Shown: positions 42,794 through 52,815 of the stretch, in pieces
Layout of the letters: the number at the start of each line of letters is the position of its first letter
How positions within the stretch are numbered: position 1 is the first letter of the stretch
Assembly (NCBI GenBank): GCA_028753945.1
Contig: JAPNXP010000006.1
Location: 1,178,001-1,242,000, forward strand
Reading direction: 5' to 3'
Origin: Hexactinellida sp. DTS-2022
Taxonomy: Eukaryota > Porifera > Hexactinellida
Length of the DNA stretch: 64,000 bases
The notes under the pieces: model-generated
Seen by the model: the letters and a program-made list of their open reading frames with translations, nothing else
Told to the model about the DNA's origin: nothing
The model's database searches: none
Translations under genes and position numbers: made by a program

Positions 42794-42923
42794 GAAAAAA
42801 AATCCAAAATTGCAGCCTGTGCCGACAGCATGCTCCTTTGGAGGCACTATCAATAAACAACCAACAAAATATAGTGCCACCAAAGGAACATGCGTCGGCA
42901 CAGGCTGCAATTTTGGATTTTTT
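42794..42923. mobile_element. MITE family A copy
   Basis: aatccaaaattgcagcctgt to cacaggctgcaattttggat, followed at once by ttctccgtagacggtgccct. Confidence 0.85.
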
Positions 42924-43064
42924 TCTCCGTAGACGGTGCCCTGGGCACACCTTAATACATAGAGAGTTGAAACTTGGCATGTAGGTGCGGAGTGCCCTTC
43001 TAATTTGCACCTGGGGTTACGATTTATGATCAAATAATTTTAACACCTATTTAATCCAATTATG

Positions 43065-43205
43065 GCTTAGCCAATTAAATTCGAGGGTTGTCCCAGTATG
43101 GATTAGCAGCTAGCATCCAATTAGTATAAAAGGATTTTCTATCAATTGTTAGTGTGCATATAGAATGCCTAACCGAGGCTGTAATTTAATTGGTCGAGAG
43201 TAAGA
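43065..43205 (+). repeat. Dispersed repeat R
   Basis: aattaaattcgagggttgtc, ccagtatggattagcagcta and gaggctgtaatttaattggt; lies inside the array. Confidence 0.75.
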
Positions 43206-43407
43206 AGTCTTTAATTCACTGCACATATTGAGTTTTAGTCATTACTTACATGACTCCACCTGCATTATTTCAGTTTAGCTAATTCTATTGAAGTACAAAT
43301 TAATTCTAGCGAAGTATAAATTAAAATATAAATTATATAATTGTTATCTTTTTCATTATTTCACTTTCTGAAATGGTTTAACACCTTCATAGTGATGATG
43401 GCATGGC

Positions 43408-43544
43408 GAAAAAAAATCCAAAATTGCAGCTGTGCCGACAGTATTTTCCTTGGAGGCACTATCAATTACCCAACCAGTAGCCACCAATAGATAGTGCCAC
43501 CAAAGGGAAATACGTCGGCACAGCTGCAATTTTGGATTTTTTTT
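43408..43544. mobile_element. MITE family A copy
   Basis: aatccaaaattgcagctgtg to cggcacagctgcaattttgg. Confidence 0.85.
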
Positions 43545-43674
43545 GTTATTGCCTGGCGCAGATTAAATGCGAAATTTATAAAAATTTGTAGACACATGCA
43601 ATACACTATATTTTAGAATGTAACAAAATAGTTTGACGATAGAAACAAAATTGTAAGAGCTGAATCCAAATTAG

Positions 43675-44130
43675 TTCCTACGTGACGTCACAATTCCATA
43701 AAACGGTATACGTTTGTATCATTTCAAGTTGTTTTGACACCTAAAATTGTGGGCGAATCCGATAAAAACTCAAAGAGTTATTCCCACATATGTGCTTTTA
43801 TGACGTCATAATCCCATTATTTCGTTTAGAAAACTAATAGATCGTTGTCAGCGTGTAAAATTACCAATCTGTGACGCGAACGCGAACGTAAACAATAACA
43901 GGTTTAATGAATGTAAGAGAAATGCTAATAAGTTTTGCTATATACTAAACTACCTAAGATCTGTTTAACTTTAACTGATCTACTAAGTATGAACCCTAAG
44001 GTTAACTAACAACTACTGAGCGTTACAAATCCCATCAAATTTTCAGATCTCTTGAGCCTATGGTCTTTCCAAATAATTTTGGACAAACACACACACTCAC
44101 AAAGAACAATTGTGTTTTTAATATAGAGAT
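43675..44130. repeat. CRE-type dispersed repeat interrupted by a 158-bp element
   Basis: cctacgtgacgtcacaattc, aaaattgtgggcgaatccga and ttatgacgtcataatccca, then, after the insert at 43870-44027, aaattttcagatctc, ggtctttcc and gacaaacacacac. It ends with a (GATA)n stretch near 44136-44152. Confidence 0.75.
43870..44027. mobile_element. 158-bp TGT...ACA element with 4-bp target duplication
   Basis: It starts TGTGACGCG and ends GAGCGTTACA. AATC is duplicated at 43866-43869 and 44028-44031. It interrupts the dispersed repeat exactly where other copies read through. It may be a Ginger- or LTR-derived miniature. Confidence 0.65.
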
Positions 44131-44154
44131 AGATAGATAGATGTAGGAATTTGC

Positions 44155-44366
44155 TTGATTTAATTGAATTTACTGTGGATACTAATGTTAAATTAATTAA
44201 TCAATTATTTATATGCTGTATTAATAATTATATAAGTTATACCCGCCAATACCCAGGAATGTGAAACCGGAAGTTAATTCACTTTCAATTTAAATTGAAA
44301 GTGAAAATGGGATTCTCTATTTATACCTTCTATCCCTATGCATCCGGGGCTATTAGTTAATATCTA
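44155..44366. other. Intergenic
   Basis: AT-rich; small inverted pair tcactttcaatttaaattgaaagtga near 44279-44304. No gene. Confidence 0.4.
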
Positions 44367-44452
44367 TACAGTCACCTCCGCTTAATAGCCACCGGTTAAT
44401 CGGTTTCTCCGCTTAATCGGGTAAAAATAACCTGGTCCCGAGGTGGCAATTT
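44367..44452. repeat. pogo/Tigger-like MITE fragment
   Basis: tacagtcacctccgcttaat, ccggttaatcggtttctccg and acctggtcccgaggtggcaa match 53850-54020; the right inverted end is missing. Confidence 0.7.
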
Positions 44453-44513
44453 ACTTCCAATTCATCACTGTTGACAAATGGGTCTTAACACCTTGAGGCG
44501 TTGATGACATGGC

Positions 44514-44865
44514 GAAAAATATCCAAAATTGCAACTGTGTCGACAGCATGTTCCTTTGGAGGCACTATCAATTAACCAGCCAGTAGCCACCATAAGAAAG
44601 TGCCTCCAAGGAACATGCTGTCGGCACAGCTCAGAGATGGAACCGGTCGGGATTTTCATGACCCGACCCGATCGGTGCAGTTGGAAATTTGACCCGACCC
44701 GACCGGCCGGTCGACCGGTCAATCATAGCTAGCAATAATTTATAAATAATAGAAAACAAACTATGATATTATGATATCGAATAGATCATATAGAGATCTC
44801 GACCGGCCGGTCAGGGTTCGACCGGTTCCGTCTCTGGCCCGCCACAGCTGCAATTTTGGATTTTA
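44514..44865. mobile_element. MITE family A copy split by a hAT derivative
   Basis: The left part atccaaaattgcaactgtgt ... gctgtcggcacagct (to 44631) and right part cacagctgcaattttggatt (44843-44865) enclose the element at 44632-44836. Confidence 0.85.
44632..44836. mobile_element. 205-bp deletion derivative of the hAT at 33285
   Basis: The ends CAGAGATGGAACCGGTCGG and CGACCGGTTCCGTCTCTG, and internal blocks aatcatagctagcaataatt and cgaatagatcatatagagat, are shared with 33285-33410 and 35650-35742. CACAGCT stands on both sides, the right copy separated by gcccgc. Confidence 0.85.
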
Positions 44866-44896
44866 TAATATCTAGCTTCTGATTTGGATTCGCTCA

Positions 44897-44985
44897 ATCG
44901 ATAATTTTAGTAGACGGTTTATAAGAGACCATACAAAACTTGTAGACCATTTATATAAGTTGTAGCCCAAAAGCCCCTGTCGTCT
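44897..44985. repeat. Dispersed repeat, reverse of 18230-18395
   Basis: tagtagacggtttataagag, ccatacaaaacttgtagacc and cccaaaagcccctgtcgtc. Confidence 0.6.
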
Positions 44986-44989
44986 TTGA

Positions 44990-45310
44990 GTAATACTATT
45001 TAAGTCAAGAAAACCTGGTCTATTTTATTATTTAATTTATTTAGAATTCCACTTGTGTGATGTCACGAGAGTCCGATAGAATAGCCTGCTTTCTATGAAT
45101 TTGTTGAATACTTAGACATGATAATATATGCAGCATGTACAGGTGCTGTGAGAGTAGCTAATGAATAATTATACGAGAATGCTAAATTATTGCAAGTCTC
45201 AAATAAGAGATACTGGTACATAGTGCAAGCTGTTTTTGGAATAGCTAATATCCAAAGAGTGCTATAAAAGTTAGAAATATATAGGAACTAATTATTAGTT
45301 TGTAATTAGT
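44990..45310. other. Upstream region of the propeller gene
   Basis: AT-rich; ataaaagttagaaatatata around 45264-45283 is a possible core promoter region but not distinctive. Confidence 0.3.
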
Positions 45311-46303
45311 ATGAGAAAACGCCCCACAAGTGAGTGTGAGGAAGTATTTTCCAAAAGACAGAAAAACGAAATTCCAATTGTCCTTAGGAGAAACAAAGAG
45401 ATACGTACCTTCAAAAACACGCACAGGAGTTTCTCAACTGGATGCCAAACAGATACACTTCGCCTTCATCCCACCAAACAACTGATAGCAGTATACGGCA
45501 GTCCGGATCTATCGCTTGAAGACAATCGCTATATACTTATTTATACAATCGAGGGATACCTAGTTACAAAGTTTAGGGTACAGAAAAGGGGGTTTCATGT
45601 CATAAATACAAAAATATATTTCTCAGATCACATATTAATTGCTTTAATTGCTTTATCTGGTACAGTTATTAAGAGTGAACTGATTATATACAACGGCTAC
45701 AATGTAAAATACAGTGTGGTACTTGGCCCATGCATTTTCGATTGCGGTGAAAACGAATATTTATATTTATGGGAAAAGGAGGATAATGGTATCAACATTT
45801 ACTCGCACGATTTTCAGAAAATTCGAAAATTTACAGCTTACACATCTGGTACTCCTATAGCACTCAAAATAAGAGGAGATACAATGGTAGTACTCAATGA
45901 AGAACCGCAGTCGGATGAAGAATCATATTTTGCTAGTCAGTTCTGTGATAATAGAAATCTAACTATTTTAAGATTCTCAATTACAAACGATGAACTGCTT
46001 GAAAGTATTAAATTCAATAATAAATCCTTAACATTCCCGAAGTACATCTGTTTAGACCCGTTAAGTAACGTATTGATTGCAAATAATTTATCAAAGAAAT
46101 TAGTCGTGTGGTATCGAGGCGGTCGACTGAGAACATACCAGACACTCCAGACCAGCTACAACACACCAGAAAATCCTGACACCAAAATAATGGGTTTGGA
46201 AATGACAGATGATTTCCAGATAATTAGGATTTTGTATTTCTATTCAGCTATAAGGATTTATAAAGCTAGAAATGTTAATTGTATGTTCGAACTTTCCCAT
46301 TAA
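45311..46303 (+). CDS. Divergent NHL-type beta-propeller protein
   Basis: 330 residues, single exon. The N-terminus is basic with a possible nuclear-localisation pattern (RKRPTSECEEVFSKRQK). The rest has repeating short beta-strand text. The stretch TPIALKIRGDTMVVLNEE ... LLESIKFN ... FPKYICLDPLSNVLIANNLS lines up with the later NHL repeats of the genes at 7177 and 61319 (RPTDVKLTADTVYVLCEES ... NYFCLDRYENIIISDWG). I therefore read it as a diverged member of the same family that lost the coiled coil. Partners and substrates are unknown. It could also be a WD-like propeller. It is flanked by MITE and hAT fragments. Confidence 0.6.
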   Translation: MRKRPTSECEEVFSKRQKNEIPIVLRRNKEIRTFKNTHRSFSTGCQTDTLRLHPTKQLIAVYGSPDLSLEDNRYILIYTIEGYLVTKFRVQKRGFHVINTKIYFSDHILIALIALSGTVIKSELIIYNGYNVKYSVVLGPCIFDCGENEYLYLWEKEDNGINIYSHDFQKIRKFTAYTSGTPIALKIRGDTMVVLNEEPQSDEESYFASQFCDNRNLTILRFSITNDELLESIKFNNKSLTFPKYICLDPLSNVLIANNLSKKLVVWYRGGRLRTYQTLQTSYNTPENPDTKIMGLEMTDDFQIIRILYFYSAIRIYKARNVNCMFELSH

Positions 46304-46640
46304 ATATATGGTATATTAATTATAGATAGGGAATGTATTTGATATAAGCTGTATTATAAGCTGTATTAATTAAAAGAGTGTATCAATTGTAACAGAATTT
46401 TAATTTTGTGGTATACTATTATAGAATAACACAGGATTTTGATTGGGGTTGTTTTAAAATTTCTTGGGTTGTTGTGGTTGGGGACGGGCAGGAGTTCAGG
46501 ACCCTAGCAACGCTGGGTTCTGTTTAAGAGCCACAAGGAATGCTACGCTGTACACGGGTGCTAGTGACTGCAGGAATACGATGCGTGTTAGCCAGTGCTG
46601 AAACCTCGGGTACAGACAGTAGGGAGTGAGAGCATCAAGC
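46304..46640. other. 3' flank, nothing firm
   Basis: AT-rich then G-rich at 46440-46500. No polyadenylation signal AATAAA within 100 bp; attaaa at 46301-46306 overlaps the stop and attaaa also occurs near 46370. Confidence 0.3.
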
Positions 46641-46646
46641 GCTATC

Positions 46647-46760
46647 ACAGGGGTTCGCAAACATTTGCAGCTTATCGGCCACATTTAGGTTAGGACATAT
46701 CATTACCGGCCGCATCTAAAAGAAAATAGTTTTTTTCGTATTAAACTAATTGGCTTATAG
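46647..46760. repeat. hAT terminal fragment
   Basis: CAGGGGTTCGCAAACATTTG then cggccacatttagg and ccggccgcatct resemble one end of a hAT element; no second end was found. Confidence 0.5.
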
Positions 46761-47059
46761 CCTTATTATACGTATATGATTCACTAGCGGATCGAGAAAT
46801 GTTCCTAAGGGGTGCCCAAGAAATAAAGTGAGCGAATTATAAGGGGGTCTCGTGGCTTGCCCACAGAATTTTTTAAAACTCATATCTTATATATTAAATC
46901 GCGAGGGTTTTTTGTTTTTGTTTGTTTGTTCAGGATTGTTTAGGAACAGCTAAGAGATGTAGACTTGAAATTTGGCAGGGGGATAGGGAATACTGTATCT
47001 AGAAACAAGTTCTAATATCTAAGAAAAATATTCACATCTTCCTTCCCTAAAGGTGACAA
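46761..47059. other. Intergenic with transposon-like text
   Basis: cactagcggatcgagaaatg (46782) resembles a hAT end; gacttgaaatttggcagggg near 46962 resembles a widespread invertebrate repeat. Not resolved further. Confidence 0.35.
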
Positions 47060-47210
47060 AACTTTTGCCTATTAAATTCGAGAGTTTTCCAGTATGGATT
47101 AGCAGCTTGCATTCAATTCGTATAAATAGATTTTAGTGTCTCTATCAATTGATAAGTGTGCATTATAGAATCCCTAACAGAGGCTGTGATTTAATTGGTC
47201 GAGAGGAAGT
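47060..47210 (+). repeat. Dispersed repeat R
   Basis: aaattcgagagttttccagt, atggattagcagcttgcatt and gaggctgtgatttaattggt. Confidence 0.72.
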
Positions 47211-47684
47211 TCATTTATCCAATTTGTTATTTGTGTCAGTCTGTCTACCCATACATTTCTAACATTCCATTGTGTCTATTTGATATCCAATTATTACCAA
47301 TCAATTCAATAAATTCTCCACAGCCCAAAGTTAGGGGTCCACAGAGTTGTACATTCCTTAGTGATATTTACTTTTCTATTTGGAGTTAGTTTATTAATAT
47401 ACACCAGTGTTTTTCAAAGTGGGCCATACAGCAAGGGGCGCTGCGAGGGAGCTATGGGGTTTTAGAACGCGAAACAGAAATACAACCTCACGTAAAAACA
47501 GCGATAACATATTCCTAAATATTAATTAGCAATGGGTGCGCCGGGTGCTAACAAAAAACTTCAAGGATCAAAAATCCATTAACAGTGGTAATTACTATTG
47601 CATTGGTGATTATTAACAAAAAAGCCAGTCCTTTAAAAATGAATGACCAATACAATTTATGATTGTGAAGTTAGCAGTGAAAAA

Positions 47685-48520
47685 ACCATGTGCAACTTAA
47701 CACCCTATAACTTAGTCATACATCATCCGATTGAGGTGCCATTTGGACTCAGATGATTTCAGCCTAGGAGGTTTCTGTCATTTTAATTAGAACTCTCCCT
47801 AACACCTCTACACCAGACAGTGACATAGCAAATATTGCTATATTTTGGCAAAAAATATGGTTTCTGAAAACCATGTGCAATTTAACACCCTATAACTTAG
47901 TCATACATCATCCGATTGAGGTGCCATTTGACTCAGATGATTTCAGCCTAGGAGGTTTCTGTCATTTTAATTAGAACTCTCCCTAACACCTCTACACCAG
48001 AGAGTGACATAGCAAATATTGCTATATTTTGGCAAAAAATATGGTTTCTGAAAACCATGTGCAATTTAACACCCTACAACTTAGTCATACATCATCCGAT
48101 TGAGGTGCCATTTGCACTCAGATGATTTCAGCCTAGGAGGTTTCTGTCATTTTAATTAGAACTCTCCCTAACACCTCTACACCAGACAGTGACATAGCAA
48201 ATATTGCTATATTTTGGCAAAAAATATGGTTTCTGAAAACCATGTGCAATTTAACACCCTACAACTTAGTCATACATCATCCGATTGAGGTGCCATTTGG
48301 ACTCAGATGATTTCAGCCTAGGAGGTTTCTGTCATTTTAATTAGAACTCTCCCTAACACCTCTACACCAGACAGTGACATAGCAAATATTGCTATATTTT
48401 GGCAAAAAATATGGTTTCTGAAAACCATGTGCAATTTAACACCCTACAACTTAGTCATACATCATCCGATTGAGGTGCAATTTGGAATATATCAATACCT
48501 GCCTAGGAGGTTTCTGTAAT
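47685..48520 (+). repeat. Subterminal 184-bp tandem repeats, left (4.5 units)
   Basis: Units start near 47685, 47869, 48053, 48238 and 48422 with aaaccatgtgcaatttaaca and contain cctaggaggtttctgtcatt and agcaaatattgctatatttt. Units differ by single bases. Confidence 0.92.
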
Positions 48521-48877
48521 TTTAATTTTATCTCAATCTGACAACTCAGTGACACAGGGTGACATTGCAAAAATACACCAGACAGTAATCGGTTATATTA
48601 TACAAAATATGTAGATGTCTTTGAATCTGTTATCGTATGCTCGAAAATTTGTTTTATAACTCACACAATATGAATTCGTATAAGATTGTTATTTCTTAAT
48701 TACTATGTAATAATAATAATACGTGTATACAGTATATTAATAAATTACTTCAATTTCCATTGTAGTTACATATAGAGCTTCTTTATCATATGCGTGATCA
48801 TAAGCGTAATTATATAACTAACATACTATTATTCATTTGATATTCATCAAATTTATAATATTGTCCTATCTCGAATC

Positions 48878-49083
48878 ATGTTATTATTTTCACTTTATTT
48901 TCGCATTATTTTTTTATTCCACGATGTTTCTTTGTTACTCCGAAGTGGTGATATTGAAATAAACCCTGGACCTTTAACACAAGGTAAGTAATTTCTGAAG
49001 TTAAATATTAACTAATTTCTATCCAATTGTTATTCTCTAACGATTTCTAGTTGATGGAAATTCTCGAAAGAATATGCAATATT
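48878..49083 (+). pseudogene. N-terminal exon with 2A-like peptide motif
   Basis: A short frame from ATG at 48878 reads into LLLRSGDIEINPGP (DIEINPGP encoded at 48950-48973). It is followed by a splice donor AAG/GTAAGT at 48984 and acceptor TTTCTAG at 49050 (67-bp intron), then VDGNSRKNMQY and a stop at about 49084. DxExNPGP after a leucine-rich stretch is the consensus of 2A ribosome-skipping peptides, also known from the N-termini of retrotransposon proteins. The following stop shows decay. Confidence 0.6.
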
Positions 49084-49183
49084 AATTGTTAATGCATTGT
49101 TTGCTTTGGAAATCGAATGGTCTGAAGTACCCAAATACAATTTGGGGTAAGTTATCTAAATATATATTTGGTAGAAATCGTGC

Positions 49184-51400
49184 TTGTCAACGTGCAAAAA
49201 TAATGAACATATGGCGCAAAACCCAAACACAAATCATCATAAATTTCTGAGCTTTCAGATGTCCGATGAATCTGATAAACCTCTTCAGAATTCACCAATT
49301 AGTATTATTTTTCTACTATTCCCAGCAACATATTTTCTCACTCCAGTTGGAAGATCTCTTATTTCACAATCTCAAAATATTGCTCTAGACAATTTAGAGA
49401 GTCTTAGTACAAGTAGTACCGATTCAAATTTTACGTATATTCATGCTGAGGAAAGAGACCATAGCTCCTCACCTATTTCGTCCGCCTACCTTGTTGAAGA
49501 ATTTGAAATGTTTTCTCCCGTGTGCAATTTGAAAACAAGCAAAATTTCAGATAGGAACAACGAGAGCAAATTTGAATGTCCAAAATCTTTTGAATTCTCA
49601 ATGAATAAAAGTGAATGGGATATTATATTGCCAAAAATTAATTGAAAACAATTGAAACCCGGATGGACGAACATTTTTTGTCAATTTTTTTCAATTTTTT
49701 CTCCTTTTTGCGTCATTAAATTTCTCTACCATCGTATTAACAAATCTACTATCGGAAATTGCTCATTTCTTGTTGGAGAAGCTATTTGTAAATTCAAGAA
49801 CTGTTTAAGATATGAATTTCGGATAAACGGTATTCCTAATCCTGCAACAGAAAATACTTTTGTTAAAGTAAATGTTTTAGGATCGATTTCTTGCCAGCAA
49901 TTTGATGACATAACATCATATTCGCGAAAATTGTCTGGCCAAGTAAGGAAATTAGTTGCTGGAAAATTGGTTCATAATTCTGCGAGTAGTATCCATTACA
50001 AACAATTTGAACAATCTAGTAGTTTAGATGTTGCAAAGAGGTATTTCGCAAGAGGTATTTCCCAAGAGGTATTTCGCAAAGTTAAATCAGAACATGATTC
50101 AAATAGCAGATTAAGTGATGATATGTGGCAAGATATCATAATCACTCAAAGGACCTATGATAGTAATATTAAAGGAGCTATTCTTAATGGTTATATACAG
50201 ACCATATCTCGATATCCAATTGTCATCCATATGCATACGGAGGAACAAATACGTATTATCAAAAAATTCAACCTGGAAACTTTATAATGCATTTGGATGC
50301 AACTGAATCAATTGTAAGAAAAATGGACAAATTTCACAAAAGAATCTTGTATTATGCTTTAACAGTGAGACATCCTGAAGCTAAAACTTCCCTAATTCCG
50401 CTTGCTGAGATGATAAGCAGTGAACATACTAATGTTGAAATTTTTCCTAAGCAAATGGTTCTATAATCTATAATGTAAAAAAGGTATTAAATAAAGTTAC
50501 TATTATTACATATGTTGAGGTAGATTTTAGCTGGGCTATGTTACACAGTGTTTCCAACAGCTTTAATACACAAACTCTAGACTTATACTTGGATGCTTGC
50601 TGGAAAAGAATTAACAAGAAAGAAATTGGTATCAACAGTATTAAAACCACGATTCATATATGTTCAGTACACATAATGAACCGTTTCAGCTACAAGATTG
50701 AACGTAAATTAACCAAAAGGCCGACGAAAGAGACTAAACGAGTGATGATGTTTATAATGGCACGGATTATAAGTTGTACAACTCTAGAGGAAGTAGACCA
50801 AATATTTACATCCCTGGGCATATTGTGTTTATCTCAAATGAGATACCCTGAAGTTGAGCAGTACATTAAAAAAATTGAGAATGCATTATTTCATGATGAT
50901 GAAAATTATGAACTCGGAATGGATTATTTGTCAGAAATTGATGAGGAATTATATATTGAATTAGGAGATAGTATGACATATAAAAATAAGTCTCCCTTTG
51001 GAAGACATTTTGATTCCATTCTACAGAAAAGTAATTCCTTCGTACAACATTTGCAAACTCGACGTCAAACTACGCATCTGGAAGTGAACAGCAGATATTT
51101 TTAACCGAATTTGCCTGAGTATTTGGTAACACATTACATGCCCATATGTCCTTTATGGACCGGAATGATTATTGGTGCAACTTTATTCCCTGGAAAAAAT
51201 TAGATGTCACTTTTACGAACTCTATTGTGGAAAATTGGATGAAAATTGTTAAACATAATATTTTGAAAGACGAAATAAAATTGAGGCCAGATGACTTTAT
51301 AAGAAAATTTATGAAGGAATTTCAGGTAGAATTAAAGCATTCGATTTTGCTTTTCTTCCAATTAGCACCAATGTATTGAAGAGAATCAAGTTAAAGATAG
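49184..51400 (+). pseudogene. DDE-like transposase remnant
   Basis: Open pieces at 49184-49645, 49652-50287, 50538-51104 and 51146-51379 are separated by stops and shifts. Recognisable blocks are GLGCI-like absent; FHKRILYYALTVRHPEAKTS preceded by HLDATES (about 50285-50385; first acidic residue), LAEMISSEHTNVE, VDFSWAMLHSVSNSFN (50520-50570; second acidic residue), HICSVHIMNRFSYKI, and TNSIVENWMKIVKHNILKDE with LRPDDFIRKFM (51220-51310; final Glu region). This order is known to me from uncharacterised transposon proteins of hydrozoans and insects. Inactive. Confidence 0.6.
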
Positions 51401-51475
51401 AAAGCGATAACACACAAATCGAGGAAATCTGGGAAAGACGCAAGAGAAAGTGAAGTTATTTCAAACAATTCCCAA

Positions 51476-52273
51476 TTGTCCAAAACAAAGTTTAGTGAAA
51501 TAAATACGAAACAAAATAAACTCACTAAACCTGAGCAAAAAAAGAAAATAAGAAGAGGGAGAAATTTCAAGAATACAAAAATATCAGAAAACCTTCTCAA
51601 TGATATGCAAAGTGATGATAGTATCTCCGATCTAGTAGTACATGATGTTATTTTTTATGATCACGGACAATTTTCTCCTATTACTTCTGATTGGCAACGC
51701 CAAAAATGTAAGAATTTATGTTTACATATATTCTGGGTATCATTTATGAGAATGAGGCTTTTGATAAAAGTTTAGAGATTCGAAAGTTCAAAGGAAAAGC
51801 GAGTATCTTCCGATGGAAATTATCTCTTTAGTTCACTATCTTATGTTGTTACTGGCTCAGATCATTATCATAAAGAATTTAGAGAATTGTTAGTTACCAA
51901 TATGAAAAATAAATATCGAGCAGAATGTACGAACTATTGCACAGCAAAATACGATTTACTTCCTGAGAAGCATTGTGATACAATAGAAGAATATATAACT
52001 GTAAGTATGATGGATCGAGTAGGGTCGTGGGGGACAGACTTAGAATTGTTTTTAGCAGCTCAACTCCTTAAAACGGATATTTTCGTATTCAAAGATGTAA
52101 ATCTTTGCTGGAACAAATTTTCAGGCTATGGGTTCAATGACAAACAAAATGTACATGATTTAACTGAGAGAAGGTTGTATTTGCGTTTATATTTCAGTCA
52201 TTTTCAACCAGTGACAAAAGTCAATACAGTAGAGAATGTGATGACTGATACGTGGTTACATAGAAGAATTTGA
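51476..52273 (+). pseudogene. OTU-type cysteine protease domain, catalytic Cys lost
   Basis: A lysine-rich linker (51476-51600) is followed by HDVIFYDHGQFSPITSDWQR. Then, in another frame at about 51805, VSSDGNYLFSSLSYVVTGSD and HYHKEFRELLVTNMKNK follow, ending SWGTDLELFLAAQLLKTDIF and YFSHFQPV (52190-52215). This is the OTU deubiquitinase order. The usual DGNCLF is DGNYLF here, so the nucleophile Cys is replaced by Tyr; the His in HFQPV is kept. Some transposon families carry OTU domains, presumably to counter ubiquitin-based control. Frame breaks indicate a dead copy. Confidence 0.7.
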
Positions 52274-52404
52274 TCCAATTCAATAAGAAACTTTTCACTT
52301 TTATATAGACAGTAGAGTTTAGAAATCGGTTTGAATTAAGCTATCACTTATATGGTAATTTTATATCAGTAATCTAGAATACCTGTATTATTAGACATGA
52401 CTAT

Positions 52405-52815
52405 GACTAAGTTGTAGGGTGTTAAATTGCACACGGTTTTCAGAAACCATATTTTTTGCCAAAATATAGCAATATTTGCTATGTCACTGTCTGGTGTAGA
52501 GGTGTTAGGGAGAGTTCTAATTAAAATGACAGAAACCTCCTAGGCTGAAATCATCTGAGTCCAAATGGCACCTCAATCGGATGATGTATGACTAAGTTGT
52601 AGGGTGTTAAATTGCACATGGTTTTCAGAAACCATATTTTTTGCCAAAATATAGCAATATTTGCTATGTCACTGTCTGGTGTAGAGGTGTTAGGGAGAGT
52701 TCTAATTAAAATGACAGAAACCTCCTAGGCTGAAATCATCTGAGTGCAAATGGCACCTCAATCGGATGATGTATGACTAAGTTATAGGGTGTTAAGTTGC
52801 ACATGGTTTTTTGGT
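52405..52815 (-). repeat. Subterminal 184-bp tandem repeats, right (inverted, ~2.2 units)
   Basis: Reverse complement of the left array: gactaagttgtagggtgtta at about 52408, 52591 and 52775. The left side has about twice as many units. Confidence 0.92.

Larger units (their letters stand above)
37690..43560 (+). repeat. Higher-order tandem array built of an ~850-890-bp unit plus MITE A
   Basis: The unit begins ttctccgtagcaggtgccct, then cttggcatgtag, aatttgcacctggggttacg, cacctttcaaaatttgtctg, ctaattctattgtttcaact, ttccagctggcttctattta, gtggataacattgctaaaat and ccttgtgactcggaccaatt, and ends with MITE A. Unit starts lie near 38037, 38715, 39580, 40421 and 42926; MITEs at 37785, 39430, 40281, 41171, 41441, 42794 and 43408. 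Steps of 850-890 bp are interrupted by partial units (268 bp between 41171 and 41441) and by one unit lacking the MITE (38700-38720). Open frames inside are chance readings of the repeat. No gene. Confidence 0.85.

Noticed and set aside
37712..43033. Many short minus-strand open frames with similar text in the array
   Set aside because: They read through MITE A and the array unit; similarity follows from DNA repetition and frames differ between units.
47685..48520. Centromeric or rDNA-spacer satellite
   Set aside because: The array is inverted at the other end of one transposon and lies just inside its ends, so it is a subterminal repeat.
48950..48973. LINE retrotransposon based on the NPGP motif
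   Set aside because: No endonuclease or reverse-transcriptase text follows; downstream sequence is transposase-like and the piece lies within the inverted ends. A small LINE fragment is not fully excluded.
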